Source: Bacteroidales bacterium UBA5197
GTDB lineage: Bacteria; Bacteroidota; Bacteroidia; Bacteroidales; Lentimicrobiaceae
DNA length: 64,000 bases
Direction of reading: 5' to 3'
Assembly: GCA_002412885.1 (NCBI GenBank)
Contig: DHVX01000071.1
Span: 70,747-134,746, forward strand
This document shows positions 17,459 to 26,073 of the stretch, in pieces. Position 1 is the first letter of the stretch. Every line of letters begins with the position of its first letter. A program made the position numbers and the translations under genes. The notes beneath the pieces are model-generated. The model ran no database searches. It had not been told where the DNA came from and was given only the letters and a program-made list of their open reading frames with translations.

Positions 17459-19216
17459 ATGACAAAACTTATAAAATCATTGTCTTTCATGCTGTTAATA
17501 CTAATGTTTCAATCATGCGAATATCCATTGGATGAGGAGTATTACCGGGAAGTCGCGCAGGTAGATCCAAATACTTTAAATGTCAGCCTAAGCCCCACTG
17601 ATTCCGTATATTACCTTACCGGCATTACCCATTTCAGTTGTAATACCCTGACTGATGGATTAACGTTGTATGATGTCAGGGTTTTTATTGACACTACAGA
17701 AATTACAACCTATAAGGACAAAATAAATGATTTCTATCTGGATTGCAAAGACTATACCGACGGTGAGTACATCCTTAACGTGGTATTGGTAACCAGCACA
17801 ACCTCAGGCAGTCTGGCCGATTTATTAGGCGCTGAAGGGTTTATTTATCATTTATCCTGGAGACTGGTTGTTGATAAATCAACGCCAACGCCTGTGCAGA
17901 TTACAAGAATATTTAATGATAGTGGCATCGTAAAAATTGAATGGGAAAAATATTTGAAGGTTAATTTCGGATGCTACAAAGTAGTGAAAACTGTAAGAGG
18001 CTACCCCTCCAATGTTGTTGAAGTTGTCACAGACAGAAACAGGACTTATTTCTATGATTCGACCTTTATAGGAGGGTGGTCAGAATATTTTGTAAGGGTT
18101 GAATCTCCGATTTTTAAAACCGCCAGCAGTGAGAAAATAGTATATAGTGATGAATACCCTGAATTTAAAGCTGAATGGAAATACGATAATCATGTTGAGC
18201 TAAGCTGGAATAAATGCAAATATCCCAAAGCATTTGTAAAGTATGTGTTATATATTAATAACCAGTCACCAATTGATATCCTGAATATAAATACAACAAC
18301 CTTTTCAGGTAATTTTGGTATTCTCAGCCAGAAATCAACATTCAATCTCAAAGCCATCTCCCGAAATGCCAAAGTCGATAACGGAAAAGTATATAACTTG
18401 AATTCAACTGCTAATTGTATTGTGGGCGAAGAGTTTATTGAGTTTTCAAGTGCAATGAAAAATCAGGCAAATGGCTACATCCTTTTCAGGGATGAGTCAA
18501 ATTTGTACAAATACAGCCCATTTTCAGGCGGAATTGAAACAGTTATGCCTCATCCTGCTGACTACTCGAATTACGTTCTATCCCCAAATTTTGACAAATT
18601 GTTTTTCGGCTCAAAAACCGAATACATTGACCCATCATCACTTATGATTATTACTGTCCCGGCGTTCAATTATCTTATCAGCAATCTATCATTGACAAAT
18701 AATGGAATAAGCAGGGTTTCCGGATCACTTGTGATGTATGATTACAATAATTTCGTTCAGGGAATCGGCCTGAATGTTACCGGGAGCGGGGCTTGGTCAA
18801 TATCTGATGACAATAAATACTTGTTTTTATTTAACAAATATGATGAGATTCTCGATTGTTACGAAATAATCAACGGACTAGCTACAAAAATCTGGACACT
18901 CCCCGCCACAGAGTATAAGCTTATACCTGGGCAGCCGGATAAGATAATAGTCAAAAATTCAACCTCCGCCGATGCCAGAAGTCTAAGTAGCAACCAGGTG
19001 ATAATTTCAATTCCGGCGGCAAAGCACTTTCTGGAGGATGTGTATTCACCCCAGAAACTGTTATTGCTTTACGACTACTCTAGTGATAATCTGGAGTTTT
19101 ACAACTATGAAACCGGTGCAAAACTTAAAACGATTCATGGCCGAAGTGCAAATTATTATTATTCCGAAAATACATTATTTTCTTCCTATGGTTTTAAAAT
19201 CCCGATAAGTTGGTAG
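17459..19216 (+). CDS. Hypothetical surface lipoprotein with fibronectin- and propeller-like regions
   Basis: A 585 residue lipoprotein: signal segment then MFQSC with Cys20. The region of about 40-150 is beta-rich. Residues of about 155-330 have two segments with the rhythm of fibronectin type III folds (VKIEWEKYLKVNFGCYKVVK, then VELSWNKCKYPKAFVKYVLY). The C-terminal 250 residues show repeated strand patterns such as SPNFDKLFFGS and ISDDNKYLFLFNK, resembling a WD40/YVTN-like beta-propeller. No catalytic motif is seen. The next gene starts four bases after the stop, so the pair is probably co-expressed. Function is unknown. Confidence 0.72.
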   Translation: MTKLIKSLSFMLLILMFQSCEYPLDEEYYREVAQVDPNTLNVSLSPTDSVYYLTGITHFSCNTLTDGLTLYDVRVFIDTTEITTYKDKINDFYLDCKDYTDGEYILNVVLVTSTTSGSLADLLGAEGFIYHLSWRLVVDKSTPTPVQITRIFNDSGIVKIEWEKYLKVNFGCYKVVKTVRGYPSNVVEVVTDRNRTYFYDSTFIGGWSEYFVRVESPIFKTASSEKIVYSDEYPEFKAEWKYDNHVELSWNKCKYPKAFVKYVLYINNQSPIDILNINTTTFSGNFGILSQKSTFNLKAISRNAKVDNGKVYNLNSTANCIVGEEFIEFSSAMKNQANGYILFRDESNLYKYSPFSGGIETVMPHPADYSNYVLSPNFDKLFFGSKTEYIDPSSLMIITVPAFNYLISNLSLTNNGISRVSGSLVMYDYNNFVQGIGLNVTGSGAWSISDDNKYLFLFNKYDEILDCYEIINGLATKIWTLPATEYKLIPGQPDKIIVKNSTSADARSLSSNQVIISIPAAKHFLEDVYSPQKLLLLYDYSSDNLEFYNYETGAKLKTIHGRSANYYYSENTLFSSYGFKIPISW

Positions 19217-19220
19217 CAAA

Positions 19221-19913
19221 ATGAAAAACATAAACCTGATTGCTCTTTTCCTTATTTGCTTTTCCGGGGTTAATGCTCAGGTAAGCCTGAAATATCGTCC
19301 GGGATACGGTACTTATTTAATGACCAATCTTTCGTTCTTACAGGAAAGAATTTTAGCAAAAAGTGAATTGCCGGCGAAGATTACAGCTCAGTTCCCGGGA
19401 TATATCAACCACAAATTAATGATACATCTACCCAAACAGGGAGAGGACAATTCGTTGTTTCTTGGCTATGTAACTACTGGTGGAAGGATCAGCCTGACCG
19501 ACTATTCAGGTAAGTGGCATTTTGACATGAAACTGAACGGAATTAAAGCCGGATTACACAAAGAATTTCCATTTCAAAAATTCAACCGGTTCAACATCAA
19601 GACCTATTTCGACTTCGGAACTACCCTGACTTACATGATCATAACAGAATCTATAGAGATTGAAGAAGAGAAAATAAAAGAATCAGCTCTTTTTGTTGGA
19701 CATGGTATCGATTTCGAACCCGGCTTTCTTATTAAGATTGAACAACCACGGTTCAATGTTGGACTATTCTGTGGATTTGAGCTGGATATTGCTATGGCTT
19801 TTTATAAGAGAGGCGCATTCAGGGGAAAATTACAAGGAGGAAACCGGCCGGTCAGGCCGAACTGGTCAGGACTAAGAACAGGCTTTCAGATTGATTTGAA
19901 ATCCAGAAAATAA
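19221..19913 (+). CDS. Putative outer-membrane beta-barrel protein
   Basis: A 230 residue protein with a signal peptide (cleavage after VNAQ, about residue 20) and a mature region of alternating amphipathic strands. The final strand GLRTGFQIDLKSRK has the aromatic/hydrophobic alternation of barrel-closing strands, although it does not end in Phe. No family is recognised. It follows the lipoprotein gene by four bases, and a lipoprotein plus small barrel pair would suit a surface complex. Confidence 0.6.
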   Translation: MKNINLIALFLICFSGVNAQVSLKYRPGYGTYLMTNLSFLQERILAKSELPAKITAQFPGYINHKLMIHLPKQGEDNSLFLGYVTTGGRISLTDYSGKWHFDMKLNGIKAGLHKEFPFQKFNRFNIKTYFDFGTTLTYMIITESIEIEEEKIKESALFVGHGIDFEPGFLIKIEQPRFNVGLFCGFELDIAMAFYKRGAFRGKLQGGNRPVRPNWSGLRTGFQIDLKSRK

Positions 19914-19930
19914 ACATTCTGGCCCGAAAA

Positions 19931-20082
19931 GAGAAATCAGAGGTCAGAGGTCAGAGGTCAGAGGTCCGAAATCCGAAATCCTCAACCTCAACCTTAACCT
20001 TAACCTCAACCTCATCCGCAATCCGAAATCCGAAATCCGAAATCCGAAATCCGAAATCCGAAATCCGAAATCCTCAATCTCA
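19931..20082. repeat. Compound short-tandem-repeat array, locus 2
   Basis: GGTCAGA heptamers (about four) pass into CCGAAAT heptamers, then TCAACC-type hexamers, then a run of about eight CCGAAAT heptamers ending TCCTCAATC. It fills nearly all the space between the convergent genes ending at 19913 and 20088. Confidence 0.92.
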
Positions 20083-20087
20083 TATAT

Positions 20088-20765
20088 TTATTTCAAATCT
20101 TTTTGACAATGCTTTTCGTAATATGATTTTGCCTGTTCAGAACCCTGATCCAATGCATTCTTCCAGTCCTGACAAGCTTCGGATTTCTTTCCAATTTTGA
20201 AAAAGCATACGCCCCTGTTCATCAAAGCCGCGGAAAAGTCAGGCTTTAGTTTTAGTGAATAATTGTAATCCTCCAGTGCAAGTTGCTCATTTCTCATTTT
20301 AAGGTAGCAATTGCCCCTGTTAAAATAATAATAAGGAACAAGATAAAAGTCTTCGCCATTTGCCTTTGCATACATAATTGCGTAATTATAATCTATTAAT
20401 GCTTTTTCAAGGTCTGAGTTCAGCCGGTGAAGTTCACCGCAATAAAAATGCAATTCATCATCTTCCTGAAATATCCTTAATCCTTTTTCAAGGCCAGAGA
20501 TTACCTTAATGGTATTCTCAGTATTCAATGCTCCCGCCTGATACAACACCAAATAGGCCTCCCTGAAAACGGAGTCAATACGGATGGCTTCAAGTAATTG
20601 AGTAACTGCCTGGTTTGCTTTCTTTTCCTGTATCAAAACCCTTGCTCCATCAGTCAGCTCAATTATATTATTTCTGCCTTCCTCTGTAATTGAATATATT
20701 TCCTGGCAATGGACATCAAATTGCAGGCAGGCGAATGCAATAAAAGCAAAAATATACTTTTTCAT
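20088..20765 (-). CDS. Secreted or periplasmic TPR-repeat protein
   Basis: A 225 residue protein with a signal peptide (about 1-20, ending DVHCQ) and at least four tetratricopeptide-like helical pairs from about residue 40. The clearest are ALIDYNYAIMYAKANG, YFNRGNCYLKMRNEQLALED and AALMNRGVCFFKIGKKSEAC. TPR proteins act as protein-binding scaffolds, and the partner here is unknown. It is flanked on both sides by short-repeat arrays. Confidence 0.85.
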   Translation of the reverse strand: MKKYIFAFIAFACLQFDVHCQEIYSITEEGRNNIIELTDGARVLIQEKKANQAVTQLLEAIRIDSVFREAYLVLYQAGALNTENTIKVISGLEKGLRIFQEDDELHFYCGELHRLNSDLEKALIDYNYAIMYAKANGEDFYLVPYYYFNRGNCYLKMRNEQLALEDYNYSLKLKPDFSAALMNRGVCFFKIGKKSEACQDWKNALDQGSEQAKSYYEKHCQKDLK

Positions 20766-21158
20766 TTTCTGGTATTTTGTGACTATTAGAAATTCAGGGA
20801 CCTTCGAAAATCAGTTAAAGAATTTTTATGCGAATATTGTATTTATTTCCGGAACCATGCATACGAAAATAGAATGATCTGAAAAAAAACAGAGAATCCG
20901 TAAATTTGTCAATCTAAAATCCGAAGTCAGAAGTCAGAAATCAGAGGTCAGAGGTCAGATGTCCGAAATCCGCAATCCGAACCGAAGCGAAGCGGAGCTC
21001 ACCGAAGGTAAATCCGAAATCCGCAATCCGAAATCCGCAATCCGAAATTGGAAATTAGAAATTAGAAATTAGAAATTCCCTTATAATCCATAAATTTGCA
21101 TAATCAAATCGCAAAACCTGCGTTAAAGGTATAATACGAACCTGCAAAGGCAACCACG
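20766..21158. other. Divergent intergenic region with repeat array, locus 3
   Basis: No coding sequence. From 20911 to 21078 it contains a compound array: GTCAGAA/GGTCAGA heptamers, CCGAAAT and CCGCAAT heptamers, a non-repeated block containing GGAGCTCACCGAAGGTAAAT, more CCGAAAT/CCGCAAT units, then ATTAGAA heptamers. A TAAATTTG box at 21091-21098 could serve the gene at 21159. Confidence 0.75.
20911..21078. repeat. Compound short-tandem-repeat array, locus 3
   Basis: Heptamer runs of GTCAGAA, CCGAAAT/CCGCAAT and ATTAGAA are interrupted at about 20978-21013 by a block ending GGAGCTCACCGAAGGTAAAT. That block also occurs inside locus 4. Confidence 0.9.
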
Positions 21159-21860
21159 ATGTTTAGAAACCAAAAGATTCTTTTATTTGCATTGTCAGCA
21201 TTCATATTTGCTGCCTGCGGAAAAGATGAACAAAATACCACCAATCACCTTCCTGTCGCCAACTTCACCGTCAACACATACCGCGGCGATGTAAACACTG
21301 TGTTTCAATTTGATGCCAGCCTTGTGAGCGATCTGGAGGACCCGACTGATGTGCTTGAAATCAGGTGGGACATGAACAATAGTGGTGTTTATGACACTCC
21401 TTTCAGCACGGTGAAGTTTACTACACATCAGTACAGCCAGAGTGGCTTGTATTTTCCGGTAATGCAGGTGCGCGACACCAAGGGAATGACAGATTCCATC
21501 AGAAAAATGGTGGTGGTTGTTACCGACCTGAACAATCAGCCGCCTGAGCTACCCATTTACCTGACACCACCCAACTGGCAAACATGGATGGAACCTACAA
21601 TTATTTTTAAATGGACATGCTCAGATCCTGAAAACGATCCGCTCAGCTTCGACCTGTGGATCGGCCGAAGTCTGGAATCAATGCAGCCGGTGCAAACCGG
21701 AATTACTACTTCTGAAATTGTTGGTCAGAATACCGTCTTCAACACAACAATATCAGGCTTTGGATTAAATCGCACCTTCTACTGGCAGGTATTTGCACGC
21801 GACATAGCCGGTAATTACACTCCTGGCCATATCTGGAGATTTACCACCAGACCTGAATAA
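21159..21860 (+). CDS. PKD-domain lipoprotein
   Basis: A 233 residue lipoprotein (AAC with Cys20). Residues of about 30-125 form a PKD-type domain with the hallmark opening LPVANFTVN, the central DLEDPTDVLEIRWDMNN and the TTHQYSQSGLYFPVMQVRD strand. The C-terminal 100 residues (WTCSDPENDPLSFDLWIG to TFYWQVFARD) look like a fibronectin type III-like domain seen in many surface lipoproteins. The next gene begins on the base after the stop codon, indicating co-translation. Role is unknown, probably surface-exposed. Confidence 0.8.
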   Translation: MFRNQKILLFALSAFIFAACGKDEQNTTNHLPVANFTVNTYRGDVNTVFQFDASLVSDLEDPTDVLEIRWDMNNSGVYDTPFSTVKFTTHQYSQSGLYFPVMQVRDTKGMTDSIRKMVVVVTDLNNQPPELPIYLTPPNWQTWMEPTIIFKWTCSDPENDPLSFDLWIGRSLESMQPVQTGITTSEIVGQNTVFNTTISGFGLNRTFYWQVFARDIAGNYTPGHIWRFTTRPE

Positions 21861-23174
21861 ATGCCCGGATCAGGAATTTTCAGAACATTATTGCTGCTGA
21901 TGTTTGTTTCAGGGCAAATGTTATTTGCTTCTGAATATCACCTCAAAGGAAACATTAAAGGAATCTCCGAAAGTAAGATTTTCCTGCAGGAATTTTATGG
22001 CGACCAGAACAAAGTCACCGATTCTGCAATGGCCGACCTGAATGGCAATTTCAGTTTTACCATAAATTCTGAAAAACCACCGGGACAATACCGGTTGATT
22101 TTTGCAAACCGACGTTTCCTCGATTTCGTTTTTAACCAGGAAAACATTCAGTTCACCACCAGTCTCGATCATCTGATCGACGATATGAAAGTTACTGAAT
22201 CCACTGAAAACTATGTGTATTACCAATACCTGAAGTTCAGAGTAAAAAGTCAGAAGCGAATTGATCAGCTAAGCAAACAGCTTTATTCTTACGACAGCAC
22301 CAAAGCTTTTTTTGCGGAAGCAAAACACGAATACCTGAACCTCATCAGGCAGGAAGATGAATTTACCAATCAATTATTGAGCGAATACCCGCAACTGCTT
22401 GTTTCATCTTTTATCAAAATTGATCGCGAACCCAGACCCGATCCGTCATGGAACAAAGCAATGGCGAACCAATGGGTTTTTGAAAAATTTCCTGAATATT
22501 TTCAATTCAACGACACATTATTGCTGAGGTCAAATGCCGTTTCGGCAAAAATAATCGCTTATCTTTCAGTTGCACTTTCACTTCACAACCACCCCGATAG
22601 CCTGGAAAATATCTTGAAAACCGCATCCTTCCGTTTGCTGGCTTCAACCGGACAGAGCGAAAAGATGTTCAGATTTATGAATGAATATCTGAGCAATGGT
22701 TTTGTAAGATTGGGATATAAAAATATATCCGCACAGATTTCTGAAATTCCTTTTCCTTGCTGTACCTGCCGGACAGTTGAAAACAAAAACACTTTAAGCA
22801 AGGCAACAAAAGCCGGAATGCCAGCTTCCGTTTTATTGAAAAATATAAACGGCGAAAAAACAAAGGTAAAACTTCAGGGAATAACCACCCTGATGCTGAT
22901 TGCCGCAGCAGATTGCAAATGGAGCGATCTGCTGACAAAAGGCCTTATGTCGGGCAACGCACTTTCAACCGCAGGAAAGCAGATATTAATCATTTACAGT
23001 GAAGATGAAATGACTGAAGTAAAATCTGAAAACAGGTTTTTACATTTTATTTCTGAAAAGGAGCTGAAAAAGATTTCTGTTGCAGCGGGAGTTCAAACGC
23101 TTCCCATGCTCATCACCATCAATGAAAAGGGAGAAGTATTGCATACCTCAACTTCATGGCTTGATCTGATGTAG
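21861..23174 (+). CDS. DUF4369 / thioredoxin-like fold protein lacking CXXC
   Basis: A 437 residue protein with a signal peptide (about 1-23). The N-terminal 100 residues match the DUF4369 pattern (YHLKGNIKGISESKIFLQEF, then GNFSFTI). A long helical middle (about 115-285) follows, then a C-terminal thioredoxin-like fold. The usual CXXC site is replaced by AADCKWSDLL with a single Cys (about residue 352), so it is unlikely to be a normal disulfide reductase. A CCTC cluster lies upstream near 298-301. In relatives such proteins are tethered periplasmic thioredoxins. Here a structural or altered redox role is more likely. Confidence 0.72.
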   Translation: MPGSGIFRTLLLLMFVSGQMLFASEYHLKGNIKGISESKIFLQEFYGDQNKVTDSAMADLNGNFSFTINSEKPPGQYRLIFANRRFLDFVFNQENIQFTTSLDHLIDDMKVTESTENYVYYQYLKFRVKSQKRIDQLSKQLYSYDSTKAFFAEAKHEYLNLIRQEDEFTNQLLSEYPQLLVSSFIKIDREPRPDPSWNKAMANQWVFEKFPEYFQFNDTLLLRSNAVSAKIIAYLSVALSLHNHPDSLENILKTASFRLLASTGQSEKMFRFMNEYLSNGFVRLGYKNISAQISEIPFPCCTCRTVENKNTLSKATKAGMPASVLLKNINGEKTKVKLQGITTLMLIAAADCKWSDLLTKGLMSGNALSTAGKQILIIYSEDEMTEVKSENRFLHFISEKELKKISVAAGVQTLPMLITINEKGEVLHTSTSWLDLM

Positions 23175-23180
23175 AGACTG

Positions 23181-23906
23181 TTACTCTGACCAGCCGCTGG
23201 CGAGAATATCTACCAAATGTATGGTTTTAATCGGAAGGTTCTGCTTTTTGATATAAGCATCAAGATGCATAAGGCATGATGAATCGGTGGAAACAATATA
23301 ATCTGCACCGGTTTGCATGGCCCGGTTAACCTTAAATTCAGCCATAGCTACTGAAATTGCTTCATGTTTCACTGAAAATGTTCCACCGAAACCGCAGCAG
23401 GTTGTTGTTTCTTCCATTTCAACAAGTGTCAGACCGCGCACATTGGCAAGCAATTGTCTGGCTTCATCTTTAAGCCCGTACTCCCTCAATCCGGCGCAGC
23501 TGTCATGAAAAGTTACCTTATGGTTAAAAGTCGCACCTATATCTCTGACTTTGATCACATTTACAAGAAAGTCTGAAAGTTCAAAAATATTCTTTTTCAG
23601 CAGGCGGTATTCATTGTGCAGGGCTGAATTATAGAACATTTCATCGTAATAATTCCGCACCATTCCCACACATGAAGCCGAAGGGGCAACCACATATTTA
23701 CAGTCGATAAAGTCGCGGATAAACTTCTCGCCCATCGATTTGGCATGATCCCAGAAGCCACTGTTATATGCTATCTGACCACAGCATGTCTGGTTTTTGT
23801 TATACCTGACATCAACTCCGGCCTTTTCAAGCACTTTAACCATATTGTAACCAGTCTCGGGATAGAGCTGATCTATAAAACAAGGGATAAAAATATCAAC
23901 AACCAT
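23181..23906 (-). CDS. LutA/YkgE-like (Fe-S)-binding protein
   Basis: A 241 residue cytosolic protein with two CCG domains. The first has QTCCGQIAYNSG (Cys41-Cys42) and SASCVG. The second has FHDSCAGLREYG and TTCCGFGGTFSVKH. These cysteine clusters bind iron-sulfur centres in subunits such as LutA of the lactate oxidation complex and the GlpC/HdrB families. The ATG at 23906 fits the family start (VVDIFIPCFIDQ) better than a TTG at 23927. The usual partners LutB and LutC are not adjacent, but a LutC-like gene lies at 39566. A good promoter (TTG-N20-TAGGTTTG) precedes it. Confidence 0.85.
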   Translation of the reverse strand: MVVDIFIPCFIDQLYPETGYNMVKVLEKAGVDVRYNKNQTCCGQIAYNSGFWDHAKSMGEKFIRDFIDCKYVVAPSASCVGMVRNYYDEMFYNSALHNEYRLLKKNIFELSDFLVNVIKVRDIGATFNHKVTFHDSCAGLREYGLKDEARQLLANVRGLTLVEMEETTTCCGFGGTFSVKHEAISVAMAEFKVNRAMQTGADYIVSTDSSCLMHLDAYIKKQNLPIKTIHLVDILASGWSE

Positions 23907-23924
23907 GAAATCTGAAAATTTTAA

Positions 23925-23955
23925 CAAACCTACATTATATTTGCATCAAATACAA
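23925..23955 (-). promoter_or_regulatory. Bacteroidota-type promoter for the LutA-like gene
   Basis: Read on the minus strand: TTG at 23955-23953 and TAGGTTTG at 23932-23925, with a 20 base spacer, 18 bases upstream of the ATG at 23906. A plus-strand TATATTTG at 23936-23943 overlaps it and could serve the divergent beta-lactamase gene. Confidence 0.6.
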
Positions 23956-24009
23956 CGATTGTTTACAAATTAGCCGGCCATTTAAAAATCAGGCGATTAA
24001 CTCTTCTTC

Positions 24010-24849
24010 ATGAAAACACTTCAACTCATTCCGGCTGTTCGCGACATCAGATTTTTATCTTTACTGATTATTACGGTACTTTTTTCATCCATCAATCTTC
24101 AACTCAAAGCACAGCCTGATTCCGGAAAGTGGCAGGCAATCTTCGACAAACACGATGCAACCGGAACATTTGTTTTGTATTCAAGCAAAGCTGATAGTTT
24201 CTTTATTTACAATCCCGAAAGGGCAAATACCCGATTCCTTCCGGCCTCTACATTTAAAATTCCAAACTCGCTGATTGGCTTTGAAACAGGCGTAATTTCG
24301 GATCCTCATGAAGTTTTTATCTGGAATGGAACTGATTACGGATATCAGGCATGGAACAAGGATTTAAGTCTGAGAGATGCATTCAGGTTATCGGCTGTGT
24401 GGGTATATCAGGAAATTGCACGACGCGTTGGGCGCGAATCCATGGAATACTGGTTGCAGGAAATAAACTATGGAAATATGCTCACCGGTCCGCACATCGA
24501 TAAGTTCTGGCTGGAAGGAGACATTGCCATTTCTCCTGTGGAACAAATCGGGATTCTGCGAAAACTGCAAGCCGGGCAACTTCCTTTCAAAACTGAGAAT
24601 CAAAAGCTTGTAAAAGAAATTATGCTGATCAAGCAGACCGATACACATCACTTGTATGCAAAGACTGGCTGGGCAGCCAGAATCAAAAACTCCATTGGCT
24701 GGTATGTAGGGTTTGTAGAAACACCGTTTGATACGTGGTTCTTCGCACTGAATATTGATATGCGAAAACCATCCGATCAGGATGCACGCATCGCAATATC
24801 TATGGAAATACTTGAAAAATCAGGAATATTTCCTGTTTCTGATAACTGA
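24010..24849 (+). CDS. Class D beta-lactamase (OXA-like)
   Basis: A 279 residue serine beta-lactamase exported to the periplasm (signal peptide to about residue 34, LKAQ). All class D motifs are present. They are the active site STFK with Ser80 and Lys83 (the lysine carboxylated in the family), SAV at 128-130, YGN at 154-156, the conserved Trp167 in KFWLEG, and KTGW at 218-221. Length agrees with the family. It is chromosomal, flanked by housekeeping genes and without mobile sequences, so it looks like an intrinsic enzyme. The spectrum cannot be predicted. Its stop codon touches the stop of the convergent aroB. Confidence 0.93.
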   Translation: MKTLQLIPAVRDIRFLSLLIITVLFSSINLQLKAQPDSGKWQAIFDKHDATGTFVLYSSKADSFFIYNPERANTRFLPASTFKIPNSLIGFETGVISDPHEVFIWNGTDYGYQAWNKDLSLRDAFRLSAVWVYQEIARRVGRESMEYWLQEINYGNMLTGPHIDKFWLEGDIAISPVEQIGILRKLQAGQLPFKTENQKLVKEIMLIKQTDTHHLYAKTGWAARIKNSIGWYVGFVETPFDTWFFALNIDMRKPSDQDARIAISMEILEKSGIFPVSDN

Positions 24850-25950
24850 TTACTCCACCAATCGACCGAAATCGGTAAATCTGAACAATGCTTCTCTCAC
24901 CAGTGCAGTTTCGCATTTCTGCCCTTCTACTGAATTGCCGATACCTTTGAGAAGAGTGAGCATAAGCCGCCCTTTTTCATTTTTCTTGTCGTAATTGGTA
25001 ATTTCAACCAGCTCATCAATGGCTTCAGTAGGGATCTTATAATGGTTGAAATTGAGCAAAATCTGTTTGACAACTTCATCGCGTTGCTCATGACTGAAAC
25101 CGATAGTCCGGTAAGAAATATAAGCTTCGCAGATCATGCCCATTGCAATGGCTTCGCCATGGGTAAGTGGATTTTCGTCGTTGCGCAGCGAATAGGTTTC
25201 GAAAGCATGACCCATGGTGTGCCCGAAATTCAGCTTGCGGCGCACATTCATTTCTTCAGGATCTTTATTTACTATATCGCCCTTTATTTCAATGGCTTCA
25301 ATAATCAGGTCTTCCCAGTTGCTGATAACTGCCATTGGAATTTTAATCAAACGGTTCCAGAAAGTCGCATCGGCAATAAGTGCATGTTTCAGCATTTCGG
25401 CATAGCCAGAGAGCAACTGACGGTGAGGTAGTGTTGACAAAAATCCCGGCCATACGTAAACGCCTTTTGAAGCAGAAAATAGTCCGATCTGATTCTTCAG
25501 CGAATAGAGATCAACTCCTGTTTTTCCGCCAAGTGAAGCATCGATCATACCCATCAGTGAGGTAGGAACATTTAAATAATCCATTCCCCGGTGAAAAACC
25601 GAAGCCGCAAATCCACCCAGATCTGTGATCATGCCACCGCCAAGGTTTATCAGCAACGACCTGCGATTGCCTCCGGCAACAGCCATTTCATTCCACACCC
25701 GCTCACAGGTTTCGAGGGTTTTAAACTCCTCCCCGTGACTCACTACAATCGTGGCGGCCGATGAAAGCTGAGGGATAAAACTGGTAAGAACCGGAAAACA
25801 ATGCTTGATGGTGTTTTCATCTGCAAGCACAAAAATAATTTCCTTGTTCGAAAAATTTCCGGTAAGGTGTGCTTTCAGCTCTTCAAGTGCTGACTGCCCG
25901 ACAAAAACAGGGCTTCCTGCTATTTTGAACTTATGAATCTTTTTTGCCAT
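24850..25950 (-). CDS. aroB: 3-dehydroquinate synthase
   Basis: A 366 residue enzyme that converts DAHP to 3-dehydroquinate in the shikimate pathway using NAD+ and a divalent metal. Diagnostic segments are NLGGGMITDLGGFAASVFHR (about 110-130), PTSLMGMIDASLGGKTGV, SGYAEMLKHALIAD and the metal-binding KLNFGHTMGHAFE near 243-255. Length is normal. A TAAGTTTG box lies only four bases upstream of the ATG, so its transcript may have almost no leader. No other aro genes are adjacent. Confidence 0.96.
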   Translation of the reverse strand: MAKKIHKFKIAGSPVFVGQSALEELKAHLTGNFSNKEIIFVLADENTIKHCFPVLTSFIPQLSSAATIVVSHGEEFKTLETCERVWNEMAVAGGNRRSLLINLGGGMITDLGGFAASVFHRGMDYLNVPTSLMGMIDASLGGKTGVDLYSLKNQIGLFSASKGVYVWPGFLSTLPHRQLLSGYAEMLKHALIADATFWNRLIKIPMAVISNWEDLIIEAIEIKGDIVNKDPEEMNVRRKLNFGHTMGHAFETYSLRNDENPLTHGEAIAMGMICEAYISYRTIGFSHEQRDEVVKQILLNFNHYKIPTEAIDELVEITNYDKKNEKGRLMLTLLKGIGNSVEGQKCETALVREALFRFTDFGRLVE

Positions 25951-25954
25951 AGTG

Positions 25955-25962
25955 CAAACTTA
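25955..25962 (-). promoter_or_regulatory. Putative -7 box TAAGTTTG of aroB
   Basis: A minus-strand TAAGTTTG ends four bases before the aroB ATG (25950). This would put the transcription start at or next to the start codon. No TTG is seen at the expected upstream distance. Confidence 0.5.
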
Positions 25963-26073
25963 CATCAAGTTTTGTGAAAAATATTAAAAAACAGTTAATA
26001 TTGTTTCAAATGTACAATTTATTTGCCCGATTGACTAATTTTGATTTTTGAAAAAACGGGGGTAAACAAAGCC

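Noticed and set aside
19931..20082. Array of regularly repeated units as a CRISPR candidate
   Set aside because: Units are 6-7 bp and contiguous, with no unique spacers of constant length and no cas genes nearby.
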